Made by a program: the position numbers and the translations under genes
Assembly (NCBI RefSeq): GCF_025232395.1
Contig: NZ_CP065938.1
Coordinates: forward strand, 186,001 to 250,000
DNA from: Taurinivorans muris
GTDB taxonomy: Bacteria; Desulfobacterota; Desulfovibrionia; Desulfovibrionales; Desulfovibrionaceae
DNA length: 64,000 nucleotides
Direction of reading: 5' to 3'
Shown: one piece after another, positions 8,208 through 16,750 of the stretch
Layout: each line of letters begins with the position of its first letter
How positions within the stretch are numbered: position 1 is the stretch's first letter
Notes under the pieces: generated by a model
The model's database searches: none
What the model saw: the letters and a program-made list of their open reading frames with translations, nothing else
What the model was told of the DNA's origin: nothing

Positions 8208-11200
8208 ATGAAAATTTGGAATAAAATTTTTTACTTAGCTGTATTTTTTATATTTTGTTCTTCTGCTCATGCGAAAAATTCCGTTGAATATATACGCTAT
8301 TTGGCGGAGCAAACTTCTGTGAACGAAATTGCGGAAAATAAAGTGATACGTATTGTGCAGGGAATGGACCCTGTTTATTTGAATTTTTCTGCTGATGAAA
8401 AAGTTTGTAAAGAAAAATACGGAGATAAGGCATTTGAAATTTGCGGACGCAGTTTTCAGGATATCCTGCCTGAAACCGGTCAAATTCAAATAACCCCGAA
8501 AATGGAAGGAAAATGGCAATGGCAGTCTGATTTTTCGCTTGCGTTTTATCCCAGTAAGGAATGGAAAGCCGATACAAAATTTTCCGTACAGTTCGGGAAA
8601 GAGTCTTTGCCGAAACTCACGGTGATCACAAAGCCTGTTCAGTTTACAACGCAGGCGCTCAAGCCCAGCATTGTCGGTGATTTTAAATTTGATCCTGAAC
8701 ATGCTGAAACCATGATGATCACAGGTTCCGTATCGTTCAATTACCAAGTGGACAGGGAAAGTCTGGAGTCCAAAATTCATGTTGTTCCTGTGAGCACGGG
8801 TGCGGTGACACTTGGAAAAATGGAAACAAACTTTCATAACGGGACTTTGTATTTTTCCATTCCCGTGCTGAAAGTGAGCGATAAGGCAGCTGACGTGAAA
8901 ATTCAGCTTTTTGCCGGTGTGCAGGCTGTTTCAGGGGGAAAATTGGCCTCTAATCATGAATATGTGATTAAAGTTCCGTCAAAAAGTGAAATTTTTAAAT
9001 TCATCGGCAGCGAAGCAGGTATTGAGGAATTGCCCGATCTGTCTGCCAAGCAAAATATCGTTGCGGAATTCAGCCTGCCTGTTCTTCCCAAACAGTTGGA
9101 AGATAAAATCCACGCTGTTCTTTTGCCCCGTGAAAAAGTGCAGACGGAAGAGGCGAAGGACAACCCGCCTTACAAATGGTGGTCTTTTGCGGAAATCAGT
9201 CCCGACGTATTGAAAAAATCTGAAAATTTGGAGCTTTCGTTCTTGAATAACAGGGAAGAAAATACGCGTTTCATAATGCTTGCACCGCAAAACGCTGTTG
9301 AGGCGGGGCGCTGCGCGTATCTGACCATTTCCGCGCCTGTACAAGGTCCGGACGGTTTCGTCATTGATAAGGATATTCATTTGCTGGTGCAGTTTGATGC
9401 GTTGCAAAGCGTGATGAAAATCATGCAAAAAGGTTCGCTGCTTTCTTTGCGCGGGGATAAGAAACTTTCCTTGTATGCACGCAATGCGGATGAAATTCAC
9501 TATATAGTCAGGCAAATCCGCCCGGAATTTATTAATTCCTATATTCCCTTATTAAAACAAGCCCAATACGGACAAGTTCACGGTGAAATGCTTGACAGCA
9601 TGAGTATCGTGCATGAGGGAAGTCTCCCCTTAGCCTTTACTAATGCGGAAAAAGCGCAGTTCGCTTCTTTGGATCTGGCGCCTTTCCTGAAAAATGACAA
9701 AGGTTTTTTCCATATAACAGTTGAAGCGAAAAAAGAAGGTGCGGTAACTGCTGCCGATTCCCGTTTCATTATGCTCAGCGATTTGGGACTTATTGTGAAA
9801 GCTGACGACAGCGAAGAGAACGTGCAGGCGTATCTTACTTCCTTGGCCGCGGGAAAGCCTGTCAGCGGAGCTGAAATTGAAGTTTTGGGAGCGAACGGCA
9901 TAGCCCTTTTCAAAGGGAAGACGGATAGGAACGGCGTTGTTTCTTTGCCTTCCTTGGCGGGCTATGAGCGGGAAAAGCAAGTGGTTGCCATTGCCGCAAA
10001 ATTTAAAGATGATATGGCAGTTCTTCCTTATGTTGATTATCAATTCATTTTGCGTCCTCAAAACAGAACGGACACCTCCGGAAAAGTTTTTTCCGAAACG
10101 AGTTTGAATGGTTTTATTTTTACCCAGCGCGACATGTATCGTGCAGGGGAAACCGCATATTTCGGTTTTATTTTAAAACAGGAAAATATGAACGCCGGAC
10201 TTGAAAACATGCCTCTTCTCGCAACTGTGTACGCAAGCAGCGGCAAAATACTCCGTAAACAAAAAATTACCGTATCCAAGCAGGGAATGGGGGAATTTTC
10301 CTGTAAAATTCCTGAAAACGCCGTGAGCGGCATGTATCGTTTTCATATTGAAAAAGCGGATAATTCCGCGTCATTGTTGGCGAAAGATTTTTATGTCATG
10401 GATTTTACGCCGGACACTATCAAGGCAAAGCTTGAAAATAATCTTACCGGAGTAAAAAAATGGTATGGCAGAGAAGACTTGCAGGATTTAGCGTATACGG
10501 TAACCGTCGAAAATCTTTTCGGTTCGCCTGCAATGGGCAATACTGTCAAGGCAAGGCTTATCGCTTCGCCCATGCAGTTTGCTTTTGATAATGAATATAA
10601 AGACTTCATTTTTTATGACGCAGGCAAAGCGGAGAAAAGCAATGTGCAGGAACTTGGCAGCTTTGTCACGGATAAGGAAGGAAAAGCGGATATAAAAATT
10701 GATGTCAATGCAATTGGATATGAAAGCTTGGCTTTGACGCTGCAAGCAGAAGTTTTTGACGCGCAGGGCGCTTCCAACATCCTTGTTAAGGATTTGCTGT
10801 ATGTTTCACCCCTCAGCGCCGTGCTCGGGTATAAGACGCAGAGCAATTTGGCGTTTTTGACACAGCAGGAAAAAGCGAGTCTTGAAATCATCGCTTTGGA
10901 TATGTTTGCAAAACCTTATGCGATGGGCGAGCTTGCCGTTGAATTGTATCAGTCTGATTTTGTGAAGAGTTTGGTTAAAGTTAACGGAAAATACCAATAT
11001 ACGAAAGTTCGGCGCGAAAAGCTGCTTTCGACGGGTTCCGCCCAGCTGAACGGTGAGCTTTTGCATTTCAGCCTTGATACGTCCGAAGTGGGCGAAAAAC
11101 TGCTTGTGTTCAAAGATAAAAAGGAACGTGTTGTTTTGCAGGTCCGCTATACCGTTGTGGGAGACAGTTCCGTGCAGTTTGACGAATATAAGTCGGCGGA

Positions 11201-13940
11201 TTTGCAGGCAGCTGTCGACACAAAAGAGTATAAGACCGGCGAGAGCATAAGAGTAGCTTTGAAAACCCCTTACGAAGGATCGGGGCTTATTACAATCGAA
11301 CGTGATAAGGTTTATGCCGCAAAATGGTTTGCAGCCGATAAGGGAAATAGCGTTCAATCCATTGAAATTCCTGAAGGACTGGAGGGAAAAGCGTATATCA
11401 ATGTTTTGTATTTTAGGGACATTGAAGATGAAGAGATTTTTGTGGAGCCTTGCGCAAGCGTGGTTTTGCCGTTTACCGTTGATGTGTCCAAACGCAAGCT
11501 TGGTTTGGAACTTGAAATAGCAAAGGGTGAAAAAGATTTTGTCGCCCGTCCGGGACAGGAGTTCACAGTGCAGGTTCGCACGGATGAGCCGGCAAAAGTG
11601 CTTGTTTATGCTGTTGACGAGGGTATTATCCGCCTGACGGGCTATCAGCGTCCGAATCCTTTGCAGGAGCTTTTCCTGGACAGGGCGCTGTCCGTGCAAA
11701 CATATCAATATTTGGATATGCTTATGCCTGAATTTTCTCTTATGCAAAAGCAGCTGGCAAAGTTCGGCGGGGATATGCTTTTTGCCGCAAAACATGAAAA
11801 CGCGCTGCGAAGCGCAGGGGTAAATCCTTTTAAAGTGAGGGATTACAAGCCTGCTGTTTTCTGGTCAGGACTTTTGGATGTCGATAAAAAGGGCAAAGAA
11901 ATAAAAATTCCCGTGCCGGATACCTATAATGGCAATATGCGTGTTTTTGCCGTGGCTGTTTCCGATACAAAAGCCAATGCCGCGCAAAAAGATGTTTCGT
12001 GCCAAGCCGAAATTGTCGTGCAGCCTTATCTTCCGTTTTTCGTTTCTCCTACGGATGAATTCGAAGCGACTCTTTTATTGACGGATATGCGTAAGGATAA
12101 GCGTTTAAAAGATATTGAATTGAAAATGGATTTAGGCTCAGCCTTTGAGTTGGTCGGAAAAGATACGCTCGCTCTCGTTCTTGAAGAGGGTAAGCAAAAC
12201 ATTGTACGCCTGCGGATAAAAGTGAAAGACGGCGATGATATTTTCGGTGAAAAAACGCTTCGCTTCATAGTGACGCAAAAACAGTCAGGCTTGAAGCAAA
12301 CAATGCCCGCAATGCTTTCCGTGCGCCCGGCTTCTGCTCGGTATGGCACGGTAACGCTTGGCATGCTTTCGGAAAAGAATAAAAAATATGCGGAAGACAT
12401 TGTTCTTTCACGAAAACTGTATCCGCAGTTCGCAATGCTTTCCGCAAGTGTTTCATCTGCACCTATCCCGTATGTGCAGGCGCTCTTGCAGCGTAATGCT
12501 TGGTTTTGCTATCCAAGCACCGTGCAGCGCGTGGCAAAGGCTATGCCTTTGTTATATCTTTTGGAAAATAAGCAATACGCTCCGAAACTGGACGATTTTT
12601 CAGAAGAAAAAATACGTTCCCAAATCATGGAGTGTCTGCAAATTCTTGAAAGCCGTCACACGTACCGCAATGTTTTCTACCGTTGGGATAATTACGGGTC
12701 CTTATCCGTCTACGAGCTTGCTTTTGTTTTTGATTTTCTTACCACCGCAAGGGAAAAAGGCTTTGCCCTCGCAAGTTATCTTTTTGAAGACATAAAGAAC
12801 GCGTTGCAGGAAAAATTAGCGCATATGCCGAGCGATCTGGAAGAAGCGAGAGCCATTGCCTACGGCGCTTGGGGATTGACCCGAAACGGCATAATCACGT
12901 CTCAAATCATGGCGAATTTGACAACATGGCTTGAGCAAAATGTGAAGAATTGGGAAAGCGATATTGCGGCATCTTTAATGGCGGGTTCCATGAAGCTTAT
13001 GATGCAGGACGAACTTGCCGGTATGTTTATTGAAAAATATATGCCTGCAATGCAAAATGCGGGAAAATATCCCGCAGGTTTTGACAGCCTTTCGGAACGG
13101 GCTTTATATGGGGAAATTGTTGCAAAACATTTTCCTGAAAAATTGGAAAGCGAGAAGAGCAAGCAATATATGCAGGAACTTTACAGTTTATTGCAGGAAT
13201 ATTTCGCACAGAGTTCCGAAGCGCTGGCGATACGTACCATCATCGAAACCGGCGCCCGGCAGGATGTTGAAATCATTGCTTCCTATTTGGCTTTTGCGGA
13301 TAAGGCGGGAAATGTTGTTTCTTCCAACGTTGCGGAAACGGAAGATACTGTTTCGCACAGTATAAGCCTGGAAGACAGCGATGGGATTGTTTCCGTCAAT
13401 ACTGTGCGGATACAAGCGGAAAAACCGCTTTTTTACCAAGTAAGTGTCAGCGGATATGATAAGGATCGTTTCGCAGGGCAAGGCAAGCAGGCTTTTTCCG
13501 TAACCCGTGAATATCGTGATGCGGACGGCGCTCCTGTGAAAGCGTTCCGGGTCGGGGAAGAAGTTGTCGTGGTGATAAAAGCGAAATCACAGACAGGCAA
13601 GTCCGAATCCGTCATGATTACGGATATTTTGCCTGCCGCTTTTGAATTTATTGCCGTGCCGTCTGCTGAACCGCTGCGCCTTGGAACCATGCAGGGCAGG
13701 AGCGATGCCGGCGTATTGCGGGACGAAGCAGAAATGCAGGTTGAATTTGCAGACAAACTGGAAGACAGGGCTTTGCTTTTCGCAACTCTTGAAAACAGGG
13801 AAACGGTTTTTAGTTATAAAGTGCGCGTAAGCAATAAAGGAAATTTTGTTTTGCCTGACATCACCGTGCAGTCTGCGGAAAATCCTTTGCTTTACGCTCG
13901 TGACTTAACCATAAAAGATACGAGAATTGTTGCAGAATAA
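8208..13940 (+). CDS. Bacterial alpha-2-macroglobulin (YfhM-like), apparently without a thioester
   Basis: Very large (1910 residues) periplasmic protein of the bacterial alpha-2-macroglobulin family, thought to trap invading proteases when the outer membrane is breached. A signal peptide (residues 1-22, cleavage after AHA) has no lipobox cysteine, so it is probably soluble. Middle and C-terminal parts match the family's MG/A2M domains: SGKVFSETSLNGFIFTQRD, YVVDEG-like VYAVDEGIIRLTGYQ, and VFWSGLLDVDKKG. The thioester CxEQ motif expected around residue 1435 is missing: the region reads WFCYPSTVQRV, and CxEQ occurs nowhere in the protein. It is about 250 residues longer than E. coli YfhM. pbpC follows after 3 bases, the classical pairing that links protease trapping to peptidoglycan repair. 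Confidence 0.88.
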   Translation: MKIWNKIFYLAVFFIFCSSAHAKNSVEYIRYLAEQTSVNEIAENKVIRIVQGMDPVYLNFSADEKVCKEKYGDKAFEICGRSFQDILPETGQIQITPKMEGKWQWQSDFSLAFYPSKEWKADTKFSVQFGKESLPKLTVITKPVQFTTQALKPSIVGDFKFDPEHAETMMITGSVSFNYQVDRESLESKIHVVPVSTGAVTLGKMETNFHNGTLYFSIPVLKVSDKAADVKIQLFAGVQAVSGGKLASNHEYVIKVPSKSEIFKFIGSEAGIEELPDLSAKQNIVAEFSLPVLPKQLEDKIHAVLLPREKVQTEEAKDNPPYKWWSFAEISPDVLKKSENLELSFLNNREENTRFIMLAPQNAVEAGRCAYLTISAPVQGPDGFVIDKDIHLLVQFDALQSVMKIMQKGSLLSLRGDKKLSLYARNADEIHYIVRQIRPEFINSYIPLLKQAQYGQVHGEMLDSMSIVHEGSLPLAFTNAEKAQFASLDLAPFLKNDKGFFHITVEAKKEGAVTAADSRFIMLSDLGLIVKADDSEENVQAYLTSLAAGKPVSGAEIEVLGANGIALFKGKTDRNGVVSLPSLAGYEREKQVVAIAAKFKDDMAVLPYVDYQFILRPQNRTDTSGKVFSETSLNGFIFTQRDMYRAGETAYFGFILKQENMNAGLENMPLLATVYASSGKILRKQKITVSKQGMGEFSCKIPENAVSGMYRFHIEKADNSASLLAKDFYVMDFTPDTIKAKLENNLTGVKKWYGREDLQDLAYTVTVENLFGSPAMGNTVKARLIASPMQFAFDNEYKDFIFYDAGKAEKSNVQELGSFVTDKEGKADIKIDVNAIGYESLALTLQAEVFDAQGASNILVKDLLYVSPLSAVLGYKTQSNLAFLTQQEKASLEIIALDMFAKPYAMGELAVELYQSDFVKSLVKVNGKYQYTKVRREKLLSTGSAQLNGELLHFSLDTSEVGEKLLVFKDKKERVVLQVRYTVVGDSSVQFDEYKSADLQAAVDTKEYKTGESIRVALKTPYEGSGLITIERDKVYAAKWFAADKGNSVQSIEIPEGLEGKAYINVLYFRDIEDEEIFVEPCASVVLPFTVDVSKRKLGLELEIAKGEKDFVARPGQEFTVQVRTDEPAKVLVYAVDEGIIRLTGYQRPNPLQELFLDRALSVQTYQYLDMLMPEFSLMQKQLAKFGGDMLFAAKHENALRSAGVNPFKVRDYKPAVFWSGLLDVDKKGKEIKIPVPDTYNGNMRVFAVAVSDTKANAAQKDVSCQAEIVVQPYLPFFVSPTDEFEATLLLTDMRKDKRLKDIELKMDLGSAFELVGKDTLALVLEEGKQNIVRLRIKVKDGDDIFGEKTLRFIVTQKQSGLKQTMPAMLSVRPASARYGTVTLGMLSEKNKKYAEDIVLSRKLYPQFAMLSASVSSAPIPYVQALLQRNAWFCYPSTVQRVAKAMPLLYLLENKQYAPKLDDFSEEKIRSQIMECLQILESRHTYRNVFYRWDNYGSLSVYELAFVFDFLTTAREKGFALASYLFEDIKNALQEKLAHMPSDLEEARAIAYGAWGLTRNGIITSQIMANLTTWLEQNVKNWESDIAASLMAGSMKLMMQDELAGMFIEKYMPAMQNAGKYPAGFDSLSERALYGEIVAKHFPEKLESEKSKQYMQELYSLLQEYFAQSSEALAIRTIIETGARQDVEIIASYLAFADKAGNVVSSNVAETEDTVSHSISLEDSDGIVSVNTVRIQAEKPLFYQVSVSGYDKDRFAGQGKQAFSVTREYRDADGAPVKAFRVGEEVVVVIKAKSQTGKSESVMITDILPAAFEFIAVPSAEPLRLGTMQGRSDAGVLRDEAEMQVEFADKLEDRALLFATLENRETVFSYKVRVSNKGNFVLPDITVQSAENPLLYARDLTIKDTRIVAE

Positions 13941-13943
13941 TCA

Positions 13944-16292
13944 ATGCTGGAAAGAATAGGCACAAGACTGAAAAACAAAAAGAGCGTTGTTCTTTTGTTT
14001 TTGCTTGTGCCGTTTTTTCTTTTTACGGCAAGCGTTGTTTTCAGCGCCAAGCCGCTTTTATATGAAAAAGCGGAATTTTCTTGGCTTATTCGGGACAGGC
14101 AGGGGAAATTGCTGTGGCTCAGCCTCAGCGAAGACCAAAAATACCGTTGTTTTGTGCCGTTGAAGCAAATTCCGCAGGCTGTGCTTGAAGCAACTCTCCT
14201 TTATGAAGACAGGGATTTCTATGAGCATTCGGGAGTGAATTTTTTATCCCTTGGCAGAGCTGTGTACAGCATGGCAAGAGGAGGACGCAGGATTGGCGCG
14301 TCCACTATCACCATGCAGCTGGTCCGTCTTTCCGAACAAACGAAAACGGATACTGTTTTCACGAAAATACAGCAGATTTGGCGGGCTTTCATTTATGAAT
14401 TTCATTATACGAAAGATGAAATTTTAGAGGCTTATTTGAATTTGGCTCCTTACGGTTCGAATGTCGAGGGAATCGGAGCGGCTTCGTTAGTGTGGTTCCA
14501 TAAAAATATTCAGGAATTGAACCTTGCGGAAATCATCGCTCTTGTGACCGTTCCCCAAAACCCAAGCGCCAGAAATCCGTTAAAAGCTTCAAACAATCAA
14601 TGGAATGAGGCGCGTAAACGTTTATTTGCGTTGTGGGACAGTCAAAAACCGAACCCTTACAACAGTTTTTTCGCCGAGTTGCCTTTAAAGGTTTTTGCCC
14701 CAAAAGATTTGCCTTTTTATTTTCCTCATACCGTGCTTGAAATTTATGCGGACAGACCTCGGAAAAAGAAAAGGGATTTTCCGGAAGAACAAGTCATACA
14801 AACAACTCTTGATTTGGAACTGCAAAAAGAATTGGAAAATGTTTTGACGCAGTACCTTGCGGATAAAAAGCCCTATGGCATGGAAAACGGGGCTATGGTG
14901 CTCGCGGATTGGCAAACAGGGGAAATTCTTTCCTTGGTCGGGTCGGCAAATTTTTACAATGTCCGTATCAGCGGGCAAATTGACGGAACAAATATCCCCC
15001 GCTCTTACGGTTCGACCCTGAAGCCCTTTATCTACGCTCTTGCTTTGGAACAGGGGCTTATCCATTCAAAGACCATATTGCTGGACACTGAAAGAAGTTT
15101 TGCAGGCTATGAACCTGAAAATGCGGACGGAAAATTCAGCGGGCCGCTTTATGCTGACGAGGCGCTGAAAAAAAGCAGGAATATTCCCGCAATCCGATTG
15201 GCGGAGCGTTTATCTTCGCCTGATTTGTATGAATTTCTGCAAAAAGCGGGGATAGTCTTTCCCCGTAAGAAAGAACATTATGGCTTGGCGCTTGTTTTAG
15301 GGGGGGCGGAAATCCGTTTGCGTGATTTGGCGGGCTTGTATGCAATGCTTGCCAATCGGGGATTTTACCGCAAGCTTACGTATTATGCCAAGGAGAAAGA
15401 AAAAGAATTTCCGCTGCTTAGTTCGGAAGCAAGCTATATCACGCTGAAAATGCTTGAAACGAAATCGCTTTTTCCTTTCGGTTCCGTTTTGTCTTCGTGG
15501 AAAACCGGAACGTCGAACGGACAGCGGGACGCTCTTACGGCGGGAGTTTTCGGTCCTTATGTTTTAACGGTTTGGATAGGAAATTTTGATGCGAGCGCCA
15601 ACCCCAATTTCATTGGTTCGCAGGCGGCTTTGCCTTTGTTTTTTCAGGTGGCGGAAAGTTTGCAAAGGTTGAAGACCGGCTTTGACAAGGCTTGGTACAC
15701 CAAGGACAATCTTAATATCAAGGAAATTGAAGTCTGCGCCTCAACAGGGGATACCGATCTTTCGCTGTGTGGGAATAAGCCGAAAGTGCAGGCATATTTT
15801 ATTCCTGCAAAATCACCTATCAAGGAAACAGGGGTGCTTCGGAAAATTTTAATCAACACGCAAACAGGACTTAGGGAATGTAAGGAAATCGAAGGAGTTA
15901 CCAAAGAAGAAATTTATGAGTTTTGGTCTTTGGAGCTGCAGCGTTTGTTTGCGAAAGCGGGTATCCATAAAGAACCGGTTCCGCCTTACAGTTTGCAGTG
16001 TCTGCAGGAAATTCCCCGGTATCAGGGAAATGCCCCGCAAATTATATCTCCCGTTAATGGGGTGTTATATCAGCAAGATATGAAAAATTCACAAACAATT
16101 TCCCTTCTTGCCGACGCCGATGCCGATGTTGATATTGTGCATTGGTTTGTTGATGATGCGTATTTAGGGCATACGAAAAAAAATTCGAGTCTGTCGTATG
16201 TACCGCAGGCGGGTGTGCATACTGTTTATGCCGTTGATGAATTTGGGCGTTCCGGTTCTTTGACTTTTAAGGTTGAAAAAGCGGGTTTTTAA
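13944..16292 (+). CDS. pbpC: Penicillin-binding protein 1C (bifunctional peptidoglycan synthase)
   Basis: Class A penicillin-binding protein of the 1C type, 782 residues. A single membrane anchor lies at about residues 15-33. The glycosyltransferase domain has catalytic E88 in LLYEDRDFYEHSGV and then ASTITMQLVRL. The transpeptidase domain has the SxxK serine S357 (STLK), an SRN triad and KTG at 520-522. A C-terminal BiPBP_C domain (about 695-782) ends the protein, as in PbpC. It starts 3 bases after the alpha-2-macroglobulin stop with no clear ribosome site, implying coupling. PbpC's physiological role is unsettled; the gene pair suggests wall repair coupled to protease defence. Confidence 0.93.
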   Translation: MLERIGTRLKNKKSVVLLFLLVPFFLFTASVVFSAKPLLYEKAEFSWLIRDRQGKLLWLSLSEDQKYRCFVPLKQIPQAVLEATLLYEDRDFYEHSGVNFLSLGRAVYSMARGGRRIGASTITMQLVRLSEQTKTDTVFTKIQQIWRAFIYEFHYTKDEILEAYLNLAPYGSNVEGIGAASLVWFHKNIQELNLAEIIALVTVPQNPSARNPLKASNNQWNEARKRLFALWDSQKPNPYNSFFAELPLKVFAPKDLPFYFPHTVLEIYADRPRKKKRDFPEEQVIQTTLDLELQKELENVLTQYLADKKPYGMENGAMVLADWQTGEILSLVGSANFYNVRISGQIDGTNIPRSYGSTLKPFIYALALEQGLIHSKTILLDTERSFAGYEPENADGKFSGPLYADEALKKSRNIPAIRLAERLSSPDLYEFLQKAGIVFPRKKEHYGLALVLGGAEIRLRDLAGLYAMLANRGFYRKLTYYAKEKEKEFPLLSSEASYITLKMLETKSLFPFGSVLSSWKTGTSNGQRDALTAGVFGPYVLTVWIGNFDASANPNFIGSQAALPLFFQVAESLQRLKTGFDKAWYTKDNLNIKEIEVCASTGDTDLSLCGNKPKVQAYFIPAKSPIKETGVLRKILINTQTGLRECKEIEGVTKEEIYEFWSLELQRLFAKAGIHKEPVPPYSLQCLQEIPRYQGNAPQIISPVNGVLYQQDMKNSQTISLLADADADVDIVHWFVDDAYLGHTKKNSSLSYVPQAGVHTVYAVDEFGRSGSLTFKVEKAGF

Positions 16293-16358
16293 AATTTTCT
16301 AGACTTTTTTTAAAAAAATTTGTTTAAGTTTTTAATGGTAATAATTAGTTATAATCGC

Positions 16359-16390
16359 ATTATTAATTTTTTAAAAAAGTGATTAATAAT
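16359..16390. repeat. AT-only inverted repeat upstream of the riboswitch
   Basis: Perfect 9-base inverted repeat ATTATTAAT / ATTAATAAT separated by 14 bases, in the very AT-rich 190 bases between pbpC and the riboswitch. It could be an operator, a weak hairpin ending the pbpC transcript, or chance in AT-rich DNA. Nothing else was recognised between 16293 and 16480. Confidence 0.35.
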
Positions 16391-16480
16391 AAAATGTTAT
16401 TTTATAACTTCCTAAAAAGATTATGTTAAAAAAATCCATGTCTGTTTGACTTTTTGTGAATTTTGATTATTAAAAATCCA

Positions 16481-16717
16481 TGAGATGAAGCGAAACGCTT
16501 TAGGGAAAACGGTGCAAATCCGTTGCGGACCCCGCCGCTGTAACCCGGACATTTTTTGCAATATGCCACTGAAAATTTTTTTTGGGAAGGTACAAAAAAT
16601 GGATGAAGGGAAGCCAGAAGACCGATCTCACACATACAGGAAAATCTTTCGGTGGAAACAGAGATTTTTCGTTTTGCCGTCCTGTATGCTGTTAAAAGTG
16701 ATACAGGTCTTTTTTTA
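16481..16717 (+). promoter_or_regulatory. Cobalamin (B12) riboswitch with terminator-type expression platform
   Basis: Conserved adenosylcobalamin aptamer blocks appear in order: GGGAA, GGTGCAAATCCG, GCGGACCCCGCCGCTGTAA, GCCACTG (16564), GGGAAGG (16584) and the B12 box AAGCCAGAAGACC (16610). The closing stem P1 is TGAGAT (16481-16486) with ATCTCA (16625-16630). The expression platform is visible. CCTGTAT (16681-16687) can pair with ATACAGG at 16701-16707 to make a terminator followed by a T-run, or with an identical ATACAGG at 16634-16640 to make an antiterminator, whose inner stem is AAAATCT / AGATTTT (16641-16647 / 16662-16668). It controls nrdD. The expected logic, by analogy, is that B12 turns off the B12-independent reductase. 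Confidence 0.95.
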
Positions 16718-16750
16718 AACGGGGTTCTCAAATTCTTTTTGTAGGTTGAT

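Noticed and set aside
10806-11795. A 329-residue open frame on the minus strand
   Set aside because: Antisense shadow within the alpha-2-macroglobulin gene; composition and lack of motif argue against coding.
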